Part shown: positions 25,141-32,583 of the stretch, piece by piece
How the letters are laid out: every line of letters begins with the position of its first letter
How positions within the stretch are numbered: position 1 is the first letter of the stretch
From: JANSYL01 sp963921255
Lineage (GTDB): Bacteria; Pseudomonadota; Alphaproteobacteria; Rhodobacterales; Rhodobacteraceae
NCBI GenBank assembly: GCA_963921255.3
Contig: CAWUEW020000001.1
Coordinates: 992,001 to 1,056,000, forward strand
DNA length: 64,000 nt
Reading direction: 5' to 3'
Program-made: the position numbers and the translations under genes
Notes under the pieces: generated by a model
The model's input: only the letters and a program-made list of their open reading frames with translations
The model's database searches: none
Told to the model about the DNA's origin: nothing

Positions 25141-25342
25141 GCGCCCCCGGGGCGCACGGCCTTTGGAAAGGCCGTGCGGACGCGGTTTTGAAACCGCGTC
25201 CAACGCGCCGCTCGGCGCTTGGTAAGGCGTTTTCAAACGCCTTGGCCCGCAACGGAAACCGCCCCGCCGACGGGGTCAGCGGGGCGGGATGGTCTGGCAC
25301 CGGTCCCGTAGGAAACGCGCGAACAGGACCGGGACCGGTGCC
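25141..25342. repeat. Array of seven consecutive inverted repeats between ccoG and ccoP
   Basis: The 372-base gap 25015-25386 has no credible gene. Besides the ccoG promoter it holds seven back-to-back perfect inverted repeats: 25141-25155 (7-base arms), 25153-25178 (12-base arms CGCACGGCCTTT), 25178-25201 (11, GGACGCGGTTT), 25205-25218 (6), 25224-25243 (9, AAGGCGTTT), 25259-25287 (9) and 25296-25342 (12, GGCACCGGTCCC with a 23-base loop). Three stems end in TTT-NN-AAA. None has a T-run on the outgoing side. Possibly a REP-like cluster, an mRNA-stabilising 3' end for ccoNOQP, or a structured RNA. Confidence 0.8.
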
Positions 25343-25386
25343 GATCCGCCAACCGGGAGGGGCCAGCGGAGAGCGAAGGGGGCGGC

Positions 25387-26295
25387 TTACTCGCCGCCGC
25401 CCAAACTGTGGACGTAGACCGACACGGCGCGCAGCTCGGCCTCGTCGAAGCGACCAGCATCCGAGGCCGCAGCCGACCACGGCGGCATGACGCCGAAGCG
25501 CGCATTGCGCACGGTGTACTCGATCGCCTCTTCCGATCCGCCATAGAGCCAGATGGCGTCGGTCAGGTTCGGAGCGCCCAGGAACGCGTCACCCGTGCCG
25601 TCATCCATGTGGCAGGCGGCACAATTGTCGAGGTAGACCGTCTCGCCAGCGGCCACTAACGTCGCGTCGGCCTCTTGCCCCGACAGGTTGCGCACGTATT
25701 GCACGACCTGGCTGATTTCCGCATCGGTCAGAATGCCCTCGAAGGCCGTCATCTCCGAGTAGCGGGCGTCGAAGTCATCCTCATTCCGAATGCCGTGGCT
25801 GATCGTCAGGTGGATGTCGTTGATGGTTCCGCCCCAGAGCCAATCATCGTCCAGCAGGTTCGGGTATCCGACTGCGCCGGCCGCGCCCGACCCGTGGCAC
25901 TGGGAGCACCAGGTGGCAAAGGTCGCCGCCCCGCCCTGGATCGCGTAGTTGTAGAGATCCGGGTTGTCGGTCGGATTGATGTCGGCCAGGGCCACTTCCA
26001 CGATCCGATCCCGGATGGGACCATTCATCGCGTCAAACTCGGCGATGTCCTCGGCCACGTTTTCGCGGGTCGAGAAGCCCAGAAGACCGGGCGTCGCGCC
26101 GTTGATCAGAGGCCAGGCCGGGAAGGCGATGGTGTATCCGATCCCCCAAACGATCGTGGCGTAGAAGGTCCAGAGCCACCACCGCGGAAGCGGGTTGTTG
26201 AACTCCTTGATGCCGTCCCAGGAGTGACCCATCGTTTCGTGATCACCCTCTTGCAGGATCTGCTCTTCGGGATGCTTGTTTTGGTCTTCGGTCAT
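25387..26295 (-). CDS. ccoP: cbb3-type cytochrome c oxidase subunit III (diheme)
   Basis: A 302-residue diheme cytochrome c. An N-terminal membrane helix (WWLWTFYATIVWGIGYTIAF) anchors it, and two periplasmic heme motifs follow, CSQCH and CAACH, with distal Met ligands expected in the GIRN and GVMP regions. It passes electrons from cytochrome c to CcoO. ATG 26295 overlaps the ccoQ stop by ATGA. Last gene of ccoNOQP; the inverted-repeat array lies just downstream. Confidence 0.96.
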   Translation of the reverse strand: MTEDQNKHPEEQILQEGDHETMGHSWDGIKEFNNPLPRWWLWTFYATIVWGIGYTIAFPAWPLINGATPGLLGFSTRENVAEDIAEFDAMNGPIRDRIVEVALADINPTDNPDLYNYAIQGGAATFATWCSQCHGSGAAGAVGYPNLLDDDWLWGGTINDIHLTISHGIRNEDDFDARYSEMTAFEGILTDAEISQVVQYVRNLSGQEADATLVAAGETVYLDNCAACHMDDGTGDAFLGAPNLTDAIWLYGGSEEAIEYTVRNARFGVMPPWSAAASDAGRFDEAELRAVSVYVHSLGGGE

Positions 26296-26507
26296 TGCCG
26301 CGCCTCCTTGAATTGGCGGGTCTGGGCCGGCATGTCATCTCCGGCCGGCCGATCGTCATAGCGGAACGGGATGTTCGCCGTGTCGCGGTGCACCTGCCGG
26401 CTGCCAGGACGCAGCGTGAACAGGATCACCCCCAGAAAGCTCAGGAGAAGGAACATCATTCCCCAGGAGCCGGCGAACACGCGCATGATGGTGTAGGTAT
26501 CTTCCAT
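26292..26507 (-). CDS. ccoQ: cbb3-type cytochrome c oxidase subunit IV CcoQ
   Basis: A 71-residue protein with one membrane helix (SWGMMFLLLSFLGVILFTL) and a short polar tail. CcoQ protects or stabilises cbb3 oxidase and, in Rhodobacter sphaeroides, influences redox signalling. Fifteen bases follow the ccoO stop, and its own stop overlaps the ccoP start. Size and position fit the family. Confidence 0.94.
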   Translation of the reverse strand: MEDTYTIMRVFAGSWGMMFLLLSFLGVILFTLRPGSRQVHRDTANIPFRYDDRPAGDDMPAQTRQFKEARQ

Positions 26508-26522
26508 ACTGCAGGTCCTCCC

Positions 26523-27254
26523 TCAGCGGCTGGCGAATGCTTCTTCGGGCGTGAAGGTCGAGAAATCGACCAGCGTCCCAAGCATCTGCAGGTAAGCGAC
26601 AAGGGCATCCATCTCCGTGACCTCTTCGGGGTTGCCGTCGAAGTCGCGTTGCTGTGCGCCCGGATAGCGTTCCACGACGCCTTCATCTCCGAAGTCGGTG
26701 GCCTGTTCGATGAAGTCGAGCCGTGCATTCTCGATCATGTCATCGGTGTAGGGCACGCCGACCAACCGATGGGTTTCCATCAGATCGGTGATGTAGGTGG
26801 GCCGCAGGACGTTGTTGGACAGGAACCCATAGGCGGGCATGACCGACTCGGGCACAACCGACTGCGGATCGCGCAGGTGGTCCACGTGCCATTCATCCGA
26901 GTAGCGTCCACCGACACGGGCCAGGTCCGGCCCGGTCCGCTTGGAGCCCCACTGGAACGGATGATCGTACTGCGATTCCGCCGCCAGGCTGTAGTGGCCA
27001 TAGCGCTCGACCTCGTCCCGCATGGGCCGGATCATCTGGCTGTGACAGACATAGCAGCCCTCGCGGATGTAGATCTCGCGGCCCGCCAACTCCAGCGGGG
27101 AGTAGGGGCGCATGCCCTCTACATCCTCGATGGTGTTCTCCAGGTAGAAGAGCGGTGCGATTTCCACGATCCCGCCGACCGTGACGACCAGAAAGCTGAG
27201 CGTCAGGAGGAGGGTGGCGTTGGTTTCGATCTTCTTGTGACCTTCAAGTGCCAT
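26523..27254 (-). CDS. ccoO: cbb3-type cytochrome c oxidase subunit II (monoheme)
   Basis: A 243-residue membrane-anchored monoheme cytochrome c. The N-terminal helix (LLLTLSFLVVTVGGIVEI) precedes the heme motif CYVCH in GREIYIREGCYVCHSQMIRP, an FixO hallmark. MPAYGFL supplies the likely distal Met. It relays electrons from CcoP to the CcoN binuclear centre. Starts 14 bases after ccoN. Confidence 0.97.
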   Translation of the reverse strand: MALEGHKKIETNATLLLTLSFLVVTVGGIVEIAPLFYLENTIEDVEGMRPYSPLELAGREIYIREGCYVCHSQMIRPMRDEVERYGHYSLAAESQYDHPFQWGSKRTGPDLARVGGRYSDEWHVDHLRDPQSVVPESVMPAYGFLSNNVLRPTYITDLMETHRLVGVPYTDDMIENARLDFIEQATDFGDEGVVERYPGAQQRDFDGNPEEVTEMDALVAYLQMLGTLVDFSTFTPEEAFASR

Positions 27255-27268
27255 TGCTCAGGTCCTCC

Positions 27269-28870
27269 TTATTCAGCGGGTGCCGCGACAGGTGCATCCT
27301 TGCGGACCTCACCTTTCGTCACGGTCATCCAGAGGTTCCAGGCCATGATCAGCGCCCCCGTGAGGAACATCACCCCACCCAGGCCACGGACCACGTACAT
27401 CGGGAATTTGGCTGCCACGGTGTCTGCGAAGGAGTTCACGAGGAAGCCTTGCGCATCGACCTCACGCCACATCAGACCTTCCATGATCCCGGTGACCCAC
27501 ATCGACGCGGCGTAGAGCACGATGCCAATGGTGGCGAGCCAGTAGTGCCAGGACACGGCCTTGAGGCTGTAGAGCGACTGACGGTTCCACAGTTTCGGGA
27601 ACAGGTAGTAGAGCATCCCGAAGGTGATCATCCCGTTCCAGCCCAATGCACCTGAGTGCACGTGGCCAATGGTCCAGTCGGTGTAGTGGCTCAGCGAGTT
27701 GACCGCGCGGATCGACATCATCGGGCCTTCGAAGGTCGACATCCCGTAGAAGGCCACCGAGGTCACCATCATCCGCAGGATCGGGTCGGTCCGCAGTTTG
27801 TCCCAGGCGCCCGAAAGCGTCATCAGACCATTGATCATGCCACCCCAGGACGGCATCCACAGCACGACCGAGAACACCATGCCGAGGGTCGACGCCCAAT
27901 CCGGCAGAGCGGTGTAGTGCAGGTGGTGCGGACCCGCCCAGATGTACAGGAAGATCAGGGCCCAGAAGTGGATGATCGACAGTTTGTAGGAATAAACCGG
28001 ACGCTCAGCCTGCTTGGGAATGAAGTAGTACATCATGCCCAGGAAGCCGGCGGTCAGGAAGAAGCCCACAGCGTTGTGGCCGTACCACCATTGCGTCATC
28101 GCGCCCTGCACGCCCGAGAAGACCGGGACCGAGCTGGAGCCGAACAGCGACACGGGGATCTGCAGGTTGTTGACCACGTGCAGCATCGCCACGGTGACGA
28201 TGAAGCTCAGCAGGAACCAGTTGGCCACGTAGATATGCGGCTCTTTCCGCTTCAGCAGCGTGCCAAGGAACACGGCCAGGAACGCGACCCAGACGATGGT
28301 CAGCCACAGGTCGACCAGCCATTCCGGCTCGGCGTATTCCTGTCCCTGGGTCGAGCCCAGAAGGTAACCGGTTGCCGCCATGACGATGAACAGCTGGTAG
28401 CCCCAGAACACGAACCACGTGAGGTCCCCACCCCACATCCGCGCCGCCGAAGTGCGCTGCACGATATAGAAGGACGCCGCCAGAAGCGCGTTGCCCCCAA
28501 ACGCAAAAATCACCGCCGAGGTGTGCAGCGGGCGCAGGCGACCGAAGTTCAGATAGCCTTGGGCCCACTCGAAATTCAGGACCGGGAAGGCCAGCTGGAA
28601 GGCGATCACCACCCCCACAAGGAAACCGACAACGCCCCAGAACGCTGTTGCGATTGCGGCCGCGCGAACCGGGCCGTCCATGTATTCATTGGCAGGCGCG
28701 GGCACCCGCGGCTCCCCTGTGCGGCGCAGTTGCCACAGAAAAAGCCCGCCCGCGGCGGACATGATCAAGAGGGCGTGGACCATATACGCAACGTCGCGCG
28801 CGTAATTGGCCGCAATCGCGGCGCAAACCGCAACCAGGCCCAAGATCAGAAGCTTCACGTAATCAAGCAT
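27269..28870 (-). CDS. ccoN: cbb3-type cytochrome c oxidase catalytic subunit I
   Basis: A 533-residue heme-copper oxidase subunit, the high-affinity terminal oxidase for low oxygen. About twelve or more helices are visible, with heme and copper histidines in the RPLHTSAVIFAFGGN, WYGHNAVGFFLTAGF, HFWALIFLYIWAGPHHLHY and DWTIGHVHSGALGWNGM blocks. ATG 28870 follows AAGGGA; an upstream in-frame start at 28906 would add residues unlike the family. First gene of ccoNOQP, divergent from uspA across two FNR boxes. Confidence 0.97.
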   Translation of the reverse strand: MLDYVKLLILGLVAVCAAIAANYARDVAYMVHALLIMSAAGGLFLWQLRRTGEPRVPAPANEYMDGPVRAAAIATAFWGVVGFLVGVVIAFQLAFPVLNFEWAQGYLNFGRLRPLHTSAVIFAFGGNALLAASFYIVQRTSAARMWGGDLTWFVFWGYQLFIVMAATGYLLGSTQGQEYAEPEWLVDLWLTIVWVAFLAVFLGTLLKRKEPHIYVANWFLLSFIVTVAMLHVVNNLQIPVSLFGSSSVPVFSGVQGAMTQWWYGHNAVGFFLTAGFLGMMYYFIPKQAERPVYSYKLSIIHFWALIFLYIWAGPHHLHYTALPDWASTLGMVFSVVLWMPSWGGMINGLMTLSGAWDKLRTDPILRMMVTSVAFYGMSTFEGPMMSIRAVNSLSHYTDWTIGHVHSGALGWNGMITFGMLYYLFPKLWNRQSLYSLKAVSWHYWLATIGIVLYAASMWVTGIMEGLMWREVDAQGFLVNSFADTVAAKFPMYVVRGLGGVMFLTGALIMAWNLWMTVTKGEVRKDAPVAAPAE

Positions 28871-28965
28871 TGATCGTCCCTTCGTCGTGCCCCGGTTGCG
28901 ACTCACAAAGCCGTCCGGAGCTGTTCCATCTGACCCTCTGATTGCGGAAGGGCGTTTTCCGAGCC

Positions 28966-28979
28966 TTGATCCATGTCAA
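28966..28979. promoter_or_regulatory. FNR box 1 between ccoN and uspA (TTGAT-CCAT-GTCAA)
   Basis: Near-perfect FNR/FnrL palindrome 96 bases upstream of the ccoN start codon, consistent with oxygen control of the oxidase operon. No convincing -10 is visible at class II spacing toward ccoN, so the exact ccoN start site is uncertain. Confidence 0.72.
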
Positions 28980-28997
28980 ATGCAACGCTTCGGACGG

Positions 28998-29039
28998 TTG
29001 ACGTAGGTCAAGGTGCGTCGAAATGACGGACCGTAAGAC
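28998..29039 (+). promoter_or_regulatory. FNR box 2 and -10 upstream of uspA
   Basis: TTGAC-GTAG-GTCAA (28998-29011) is a symmetric FNR-type box. On the plus strand TAAGAC (29034-29039) is centred 32 bases downstream of its centre, the class II spacing, predicting a start near 29046 and a 23-base leader before the uspA ATG. Confidence 0.68.
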
Positions 29040-29068
29040 GGGATCATGCAGACATTTGGGAGGGTCCA

Positions 29069-29905
29069 ATGGCCTACAAATCCATCCTGACGATCCTGAC
29101 AGACCCGGCAGAAGTGGCCTCGGTCATGGCGCAGGTGGTCCCCTTTGCCACGCAGGCAGGGGCACATCTTGATGCCCTGTGTTTGGGCATCGATCGGACG
29201 CAAACTGGCTATTACTTCGCGGGCGCGACAGCCCTGATGCACGACGAAACCTTGGTGTTCGCGCAAAGCGAAGCGACCGAGATCGAACATGCGGCCCGCG
29301 ACTATCTGGGCAAGACTGACCTGTCCTGGGGGGTCGAAGCCCTTGTGGTGCAGGCGCCCTCGGTGGGCGGGGTTGTGTCGCGCCGCGCGCGCTATGCCGA
29401 CCTGGTGATGTTGCCCAAGCCCTATGGGGGCGAACAACTGCCCGACGCGCCCATTATCGTGGAATCCGCGATGTTCCAGGGCAACGCGCCGGTCATCGTC
29501 CTCAGCGGCAGCGCGCCGCAGGCCGCCCCGGGCAAGGTGGTGGTTGCATGGAACGAATCCACCGAGGCGATGGCCTCGATCCGGCGGGCGCTCCCGCTGT
29601 TGGTGCACGCCAGCAGCGTCAGCATCTGCATCGTGGCCCCTGATCGGCATGCCGAAGGGGCCGCCGACCCCGGGATGGAACTGTGCACCATGCTGACCCG
29701 CCATGGCGCCAAGGTCGAGGTGGCGATCCTGCCGCAAACGCTCCAGCGGGTGAGCCAGGTGATCGCCCGCCACGTGGCGGACCAGAACGCGGATATGCTG
29801 GTCATGGGGGCCTATGGCCATTCGCGCTTCCGCGAGGCGATCCTAGGCGGTGCCACGCGCAACATGCTGGAACATGCCGATGTGCCAGTGTTCATGGCGC
29901 ACTAA
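29069..29905 (+). CDS. Universal stress protein (two Usp-like domains)
   Basis: A 278-residue cytoplasmic UspA-family protein. The second half keeps the nucleotide-binding pattern G-2x-G-9x-G in GAYGHSRFREAILGGATRNML, while the first half is a more diverged Usp fold. A good ribosome site (GGGAGG) precedes ATG 29069. Divergent from ccoN and preceded by an FNR box, so probably induced at low oxygen, like the usp gene at the same position in Rhodobacter. A strong terminator follows. Biochemical role unknown. Confidence 0.9.
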   Translation: MAYKSILTILTDPAEVASVMAQVVPFATQAGAHLDALCLGIDRTQTGYYFAGATALMHDETLVFAQSEATEIEHAARDYLGKTDLSWGVEALVVQAPSVGGVVSRRARYADLVMLPKPYGGEQLPDAPIIVESAMFQGNAPVIVLSGSAPQAAPGKVVVAWNESTEAMASIRRALPLLVHASSVSICIVAPDRHAEGAADPGMELCTMLTRHGAKVEVAILPQTLQRVSQVIARHVADQNADMLVMGAYGHSRFREAILGGATRNMLEHADVPVFMAH

Positions 29906-29923
29906 CGCGGCGCACGCCCGACG

Positions 29924-29954
29924 AAACGCCCCGCACAACGCGGGGCGTTTTTTT
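29924..29954 (+). terminator. Rho-independent terminator after uspA
   Basis: An 11-base perfect stem AAACGCCCCGC / GCGGGGCGTTT with a five-base loop followed by further T (seven T in total). It ends the usp transcript 19 bases after the stop codon. Confidence 0.92.
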
Positions 29955-29964
29955 GTGCCCGGGC

Positions 29965-30633
29965 TCAGTCAGACACGCGGATCAACGGCTGCTGCAAGCC
30001 GACGGTCGGTCTGTTTTCGGGGATGTAGAACCCGGTGCCGTCCACGTGCTTGCCCCCCATGAACAACATGTCGGGGATGTCCTCGCGCACGTAGAGAAAA
30101 TCGTGGTCGATCACGAACGCGCTGCCCTCGACGAACCGCAGCAGCACGCAAGGCTGCCCCAGAATGTCGCGAACCGCGCCCAGCTCGAACGGACCGCTGC
30201 CGCATGCCCCATCGGGCAACTGGTTGAGTTGCTCGGCCATCGGGGGCGCCAGAACCGTCAGCTGCAATTGGCGGTTCAGCACATAGTCCTGTGACCACGC
30301 GCCATCCGCGGCCGGGTTCGGCCCGTGCCAGACCAGCTCCCCCGCGAAATCATACGTGATGGCCGGAACGGCGCAGGCGGCATCGGCATACACTGTGATC
30401 GACGCCTCGAAACCGCCATCGGCATCATAGGTGAAATCGCGTGTCAGATAGGTCGACAGCGGGGCCAGTGTCGCGTCCGCCGGGTTTGCCTGCGGGCGCA
30501 GCTCGCAGCTGATTGATGTCCAGCTGCCGACGATGCGGTCCTGTAATCCCTCGAGGCTTGTATCCAGCGCTGCGGCCGGCCCGACCCCAAGCGCGACGGT
30601 TGCGGCGGCCAAAGCGGTGATGATGCGGTCCAT
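29965..30633 (-). CDS. Secreted APCDD1-like protein of unknown function
   Basis: A 222-residue exported protein: signal peptide (MDRIITALAAATVALG, ending AAALDT) then one domain. Blocks such as GSWTSISCELRP, YLTRDFTY, FEASITVYADAACAVP, QDYVLNRQLQLTVL and a C-terminal LFMGGKHVDGTGFYIP resemble the repeat domain of animal APCDD1 by eye: the CE-RP start, the LTR-x-F block, and a glycine/histidine block before a final YRP-like motif. Four mature cysteines could pair as disulfides. Divergent from an HxlR regulator. The homology is pattern recognition, not a search; otherwise hypothetical. Confidence 0.72.
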   Translation of the reverse strand: MDRIITALAAATVALGVGPAAALDTSLEGLQDRIVGSWTSISCELRPQANPADATLAPLSTYLTRDFTYDADGGFEASITVYADAACAVPAITYDFAGELVWHGPNPAADGAWSQDYVLNRQLQLTVLAPPMAEQLNQLPDGACGSGPFELGAVRDILGQPCVLLRFVEGSAFVIDHDFLYVREDIPDMLFMGGKHVDGTGFYIPENRPTVGLQQPLIRVSD

Positions 30634-30694
30634 TGAAAATCTCCATCAGTTGACGATGGCCCCGCATTCTGTCCATAAATCCGTTATCGACAAC

Positions 30695-30721
30695 TAGTCA
30701 TGTTTTTTTGAGGTAGTCATG
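30695..30721. promoter_or_regulatory. Direct repeat TAGTCATG at the hxlR-type start
   Basis: TAGTCATG occurs at 30695-30702 and 30714-30721 (19-base period); the second copy contains the ATG of the HxlR-family gene. Placement in the divergent region suggests an operator for that regulator. The function is speculative. Confidence 0.35.
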
Positions 30722-31069
30722 AAAACGGAACTATTGGCCCCCGATCCGGCCCGGGATTGCCCGGTGACCCACTGCCTTGCGGCGATCGGCGGCAAATGGA
30801 AACCCGTGATCTTATTTTGTATTTCCGACGGGATAGACAGGTTTGGCGCGATGCAGCGCGCGATGCCGGCGGTGACCAAACAGATGCTCACCAAACAGTT
30901 GCGCGAATTGGAATCCGACGGGCTGATTTCGCGCACCGTGTTCCCCGAAGTGCCCCCGCGGGTCGAATACGCGCTGACGCCCCGCGGACAGTCGGCCCTT
31001 CCGGTGATCGACGCGATGCGCCAGTGGGGCGAGGCCGACAGGGGCACCGCCGCCGCCGGGCGGCCCTAG
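30719..31069 (+). CDS. HxlR-family transcriptional regulator
   Basis: A 116-residue winged-helix regulator. Family marks are CPVTHCLAAIGGKWKPVIL (near residue 14), the helix-turn-helix region AVTKQMLTKQLRELESDGLISR and the wing RVEYALTPRGQSALPVI. Cys14 and Cys19 could serve as redox or electrophile sensors, as in several relatives. GAGGT precedes the ATG. It is divergent from the APCDD1-like gene and may control it. Confidence 0.9.
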   Translation: MKTELLAPDPARDCPVTHCLAAIGGKWKPVILFCISDGIDRFGAMQRAMPAVTKQMLTKQLRELESDGLISRTVFPEVPPRVEYALTPRGQSALPVIDAMRQWGEADRGTAAAGRP

Positions 31070-31160
31070 CTTCCCGCGCTTGTGCACTCCTGCATTGCCA
31101 CCCTGCAAAGCGGCTTGCGCTGCCATTGCGCGCGAAGGCCAAACCTCCCAAAGCTTGGGC

Positions 31161-31712
31161 ATGGCAACGGTTCACCTGATTGAAGGCCCGGTCGGCGCGG
31201 GCAAATCGACCTACGCCCAGTTGCTCGGCCTGCAACTGCGCTCCACCCCCCTGATCTTGGACACCTGGTTTCAACGCCTGTACGAGCCCGACAAACCCGA
31301 TCGGGCCGACCCGGCGTTCTGGCCGTGGTATGCCGCACGCAAGGCCCGGTGCATCGACCAGATCTGGGATGTCACGCTCGGGCTGCTGTGCCACCAGGAG
31401 GCCGCGATCCTCGAACTGGGCTTGCTCCAAAGTGCCAAACGGATGGCGTTTGCAGACCAATGCCGGGCCGCCGGCGTCACGCTCTGCGTCCACATCCTCA
31501 ACGTCCCGACCGAGGAACGTTGGCGCCGGGTCGAGGCGCGAAATACCGCGCAGGACGGGACATTCGTGATGCATGTGACCCGCCCTGTGTTCGACATGGC
31601 CTCGGCGGTCTGGGACCCGCCGACCGAGGCTGAGATGCGCCAGATCAACACCATTCTGGTCGAGGATTCGCTCCTCCTGCCCGCGCACTTCACGGATGAA
31701 AAAGCCCCCTGA
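31161..31712 (+). CDS. P-loop kinase-like ATPase
   Basis: A 183-residue protein with Walker A GPVGAGKST at residues 9-17 and an adenylate/zeta-toxin-like kinase layout (LDTWFQRLY after the P-loop; NVPTEERWRRVEARN as a possible lid). ATG 31161 is chosen because it starts directly before the beta-strand leading into the P-loop; the region upstream shows no family features. Substrate unknown. Its last codons and stop lie inside the fnrL terminator hairpin on the other strand. Confidence 0.82.
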   Translation: MATVHLIEGPVGAGKSTYAQLLGLQLRSTPLILDTWFQRLYEPDKPDRADPAFWPWYAARKARCIDQIWDVTLGLLCHQEAAILELGLLQSAKRMAFADQCRAAGVTLCVHILNVPTEERWRRVEARNTAQDGTFVMHVTRPVFDMASAVWDPPTEAEMRQINTILVEDSLLLPAHFTDEKAP

Positions 31713-31724
31713 AAACAGGGGGCT
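31698..31724 (-). terminator. Rho-independent terminator of fnrL
   Basis: On the minus strand AGCCCCCT, a six-base loop and AGGGGGCT are followed by a TTTTT run, 28 bases after the fnrL stop. The hairpin overlaps the last codons and the TGA of the convergent kinase-like gene. Confidence 0.85.
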
Positions 31725-31751
31725 GCCAGTGATCAGACGGGGTGACGCGCC

Positions 31752-32498
31752 TTACTCGAGGACACCGCCATCGTCGTCATCGCCGGTTTCATCCAACAGC
31801 ACTTCGAAATCCGGCACATGGATGTGACGCTTGCCTTCCAGCTTGATGACGCCGTCCTTCTTCAGCGATGACATCTGACGGCTGACCGTCTCCAGCGTCA
31901 GGCCCAGATAATCCGCCATCGCCTCCCGCGTCAGGGGCAGATCGAAAGACACCTCTCCGGTGGCCTGGGTCTGGCTGACCATGGCGTCGCGCCGGGCAAT
32001 GATGGTCAGGAAGCTGGCAATCTTTTCGCGCGCCGTCTTGCGGCCCAAAAGCAGCATCCATTCGCGCGCCGCATCCAATTCATCCAGCGTCATTTCCAGC
32101 AGGCGTTGGCTGATATGCGGATTGGTCTTCAGCATGTCCTTGAACGGCCCGCGCCGGAAACAACACAGCTGCAAATCCGTCGTCGCGGTCACGTCATAGG
32201 GGGCGGATTCGCGCGTCGGACGCCCCAGGAAATCCGATGGCAGCAAAAGGCCCACCATCTGGCGGCGGCCATCTTCCATCGTCTGCGTCAACGACGCGAC
32301 ACCATGCACAACAGACGCCACGAAATCCATTCGATCGCCGGCCCAAACGATGGTCTGGCCCGCTTCGAAATTCCGATAATACTTGATCGATTCAAGCTGC
32401 TCGAGTTCGTCGGTTTCGCACCGTGCGCACACAGCCCGGTGGCGAATCGGGCAGTCCGCGCAATCCGGCTGCGGAAACGCCAATTGTCGTTGAGCCAT
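31752..32498 (-). CDS. fnrL: Oxygen-sensing Crp/Fnr regulator FnrL
   Basis: A 248-residue Crp/Fnr-family activator of microaerobic genes. The N-terminus has Cys13, Cys16, Cys24 and Cys27 (DCADCP, VCARC), candidate ligands for a 4Fe-4S cluster, then the cyclic-nucleotide-like barrel, the dimer helix EWMLLLGRKTAREK and a helix-turn-helix (LTREAMADYLGLTLETVSRQMSSL). I take ATG 32498 five bases after AAAGGA; ATG 32504 or TTG 32519 are possible. Divergent from hemN across one FNR box, implying autoregulation. Confidence 0.95.
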   Translation of the reverse strand: MAQRQLAFPQPDCADCPIRHRAVCARCETDELEQLESIKYYRNFEAGQTIVWAGDRMDFVASVVHGVASLTQTMEDGRRQMVGLLLPSDFLGRPTRESAPYDVTATTDLQLCCFRRGPFKDMLKTNPHISQRLLEMTLDELDAAREWMLLLGRKTAREKIASFLTIIARRDAMVSQTQATGEVSFDLPLTREAMADYLGLTLETVSRQMSSLKKDGVIKLEGKRHIHVPDFEVLLDETGDDDDGGVLE

Positions 32499-32534
32499 CT
32501 TCATCCTTTCGGCCGCCAAGGACTTGTTACCCGC

Positions 32535-32576
32535 TTGATCTGAGTCAAAGTCGGGCAGGCACTCTCCTTCTAGATG
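32535..32576 (+). promoter_or_regulatory. FNR box and -10 between fnrL and hemN
   Basis: TTGAT-CTGA-GTCAA at 32535-32548 fits the FNR consensus. Toward hemN, TAGATG (32571-32576) sits at class II -10 spacing and predicts a start at about 32583, one base before the hemN ATG. The same box lies 37 bases upstream of the fnrL start codon. Confidence 0.72.
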
Positions 32577-32583
32577 TATCTTA

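Noticed and set aside
25061..25480. Minus-strand 139-codon frame across the inverted-repeat array
   Set aside because: Its sequence simply translates the palindromes and the start of the ccoG promoter; no domain and no ribosome site.
28938..28943. Possible ccoN -10 element (AATCAG) at class II distance from FNR box 1
   Set aside because: Too poor a match to claim; the ccoN transcript start is left open.
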